From: Owenia fusiformis
Lineage: Eukaryota; Annelida; Polychaeta; Sabellida; Oweniidae
Direction: 5' to 3'
Assembly (NCBI GenBank): GCA_903813345.2
Contig: CAIIXF020000010.1
Location: 18,983,181-19,047,180, forward strand
Length of the DNA: 64,000 nucleotides
Each line of letters starts with the position of its first letter. Position 1 is the first letter of the stretch. Positions 63,560 to 64,000 of this stretch are shown here, in pieces. The notes under the pieces were generated by a model, which worked only from the letters and a program-made list of their open reading frames with translations, was not told the origin of the DNA and did not search any database. The translations under genes were made by a program, and so were the position numbers.

Positions 63560-64000
63560 GTAAGAAAATAGAAATATGAAAGAAATTATTTATGAGAAAA
63601 ACACAGTTGAAATAAGAATAGGTACATGTAGTTAGATGTTGAGACAATTGTGTAATTTTTGATCATCAATGAAAAATATTGTATACATTTGTTTGCCAAA
63701 TTTTCTTGGTGATACATGTTTTAAATTTTGTATGTACGAGAGTTGTCCCAGAAGTAATGCACTATATGCTCTAACTTTCACATAACTTTCACATAACTGC
63801 TTTCAATTTGTATATGTATATGTACTTGTAGCAATGTTGCTTATTGTGCTTTGCTTGCTAATTTCCCATGCTTTGCTTCGCAGATCAGTCCATTATACTG
63901 GGTTTGTTGAATATCTTATAATTAAAGCACACACTGTACAATGTTTATCACATACTATATTTAGTGTTGCATTACATTTAACATTGAACAATTTCACTGT
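63560..64000. other. Intron 34 (truncated by the window end)
   Basis: AT-rich. At 63737 a mariner-like end CGAGAGTTGTCCCAGAAGTA preceded by TA may open a MITE that runs out of the window. Confidence 0.45.

Noticed and set aside
1606-63559. EGF or TNF-receptor repeats as the identity of the array
   Set aside because: Cysteine spacing (CxxGxYC with CxxC and long PTDGTTG spacers) does not fit the six-cysteine EGF or TNFR patterns; GCC2/GCC3 or ephrin-receptor-like repeats fit better.

Overview
The window is eukaryotic, animal DNA. It has short exons with GT-AG introns, AT-rich introns full of small transposons, secreted cysteine-rich repeats, intronless Toll-like receptor genes and a family-11 fucosyltransferase. 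This content suits a marine invertebrate, perhaps a lophotrochozoan such as a mollusc, annelid or brachiopod. The phylum cannot be settled from the sequence alone.

Backbone: one giant gene on the + strand runs through the whole window. I chained 34 consecutive exons (1606-63559, about 10.3 kb coding, about 3,445 residues) whose splice phases agree at every junction. No start or stop codon is inside the window, so the gene continues on both sides. The protein is an extracellular-type array of roughly 130 CxxGx[YF]C half-modules, resembling the GCC2/GCC3 or ephrin-receptor-like cysteine-rich family. These are organised into about five higher-order super-repeats of about 700 residues. Exon 4 carries an apparent 2-bp deletion, and one intron uses a GC donor.

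Nested genes: intron 3 (5725-15484) contains an antisense, intronless alpha-1,2-fucosyltransferase-like gene (8155-9525). Intron 16 (27219-52845, 25.6 kb) contains three antisense tandem Toll-like receptor genes (29958-32129, 44858-47050, 49298-51481). Each has a single coding exon and a conserved candidate 5'UTR intron. The TLR copies are mosaics: copy 2 has an ectodomain like copy 1 but a TIR domain identical to copy 3, which points to gene conversion.

Mobile DNA: a 10.4-kb block (34388-44797) separates TLR1 from TLR2. It is a head-to-tail concatemer of two repeat families with 5' hairpins, matching 3' subterminal inverted repeats, a 3' hairpin and CTAG ends, most like Helitron2/Helentron-type elements. 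The matching empty site is kept near 49235-49250. Other elements include a hAT-like insertion with an 8-bp target duplication (12757-13392), a Mutator-like MITE with 20-bp TIRs and a 9-bp duplication (56115-56419), a symmetric 540-bp foldback nested in a mariner-like MITE (6891-7886), an inverted repeat pair flanking the fucosyltransferase (4030-4457 and 12663-13867), and several others.

How the parts relate: the host gene supplies a huge secreted or surface cysteine-rich protein, and its two longest introns shelter antisense innate-immunity and glycosylation genes. Any functional link between them is not shown by the sequence.
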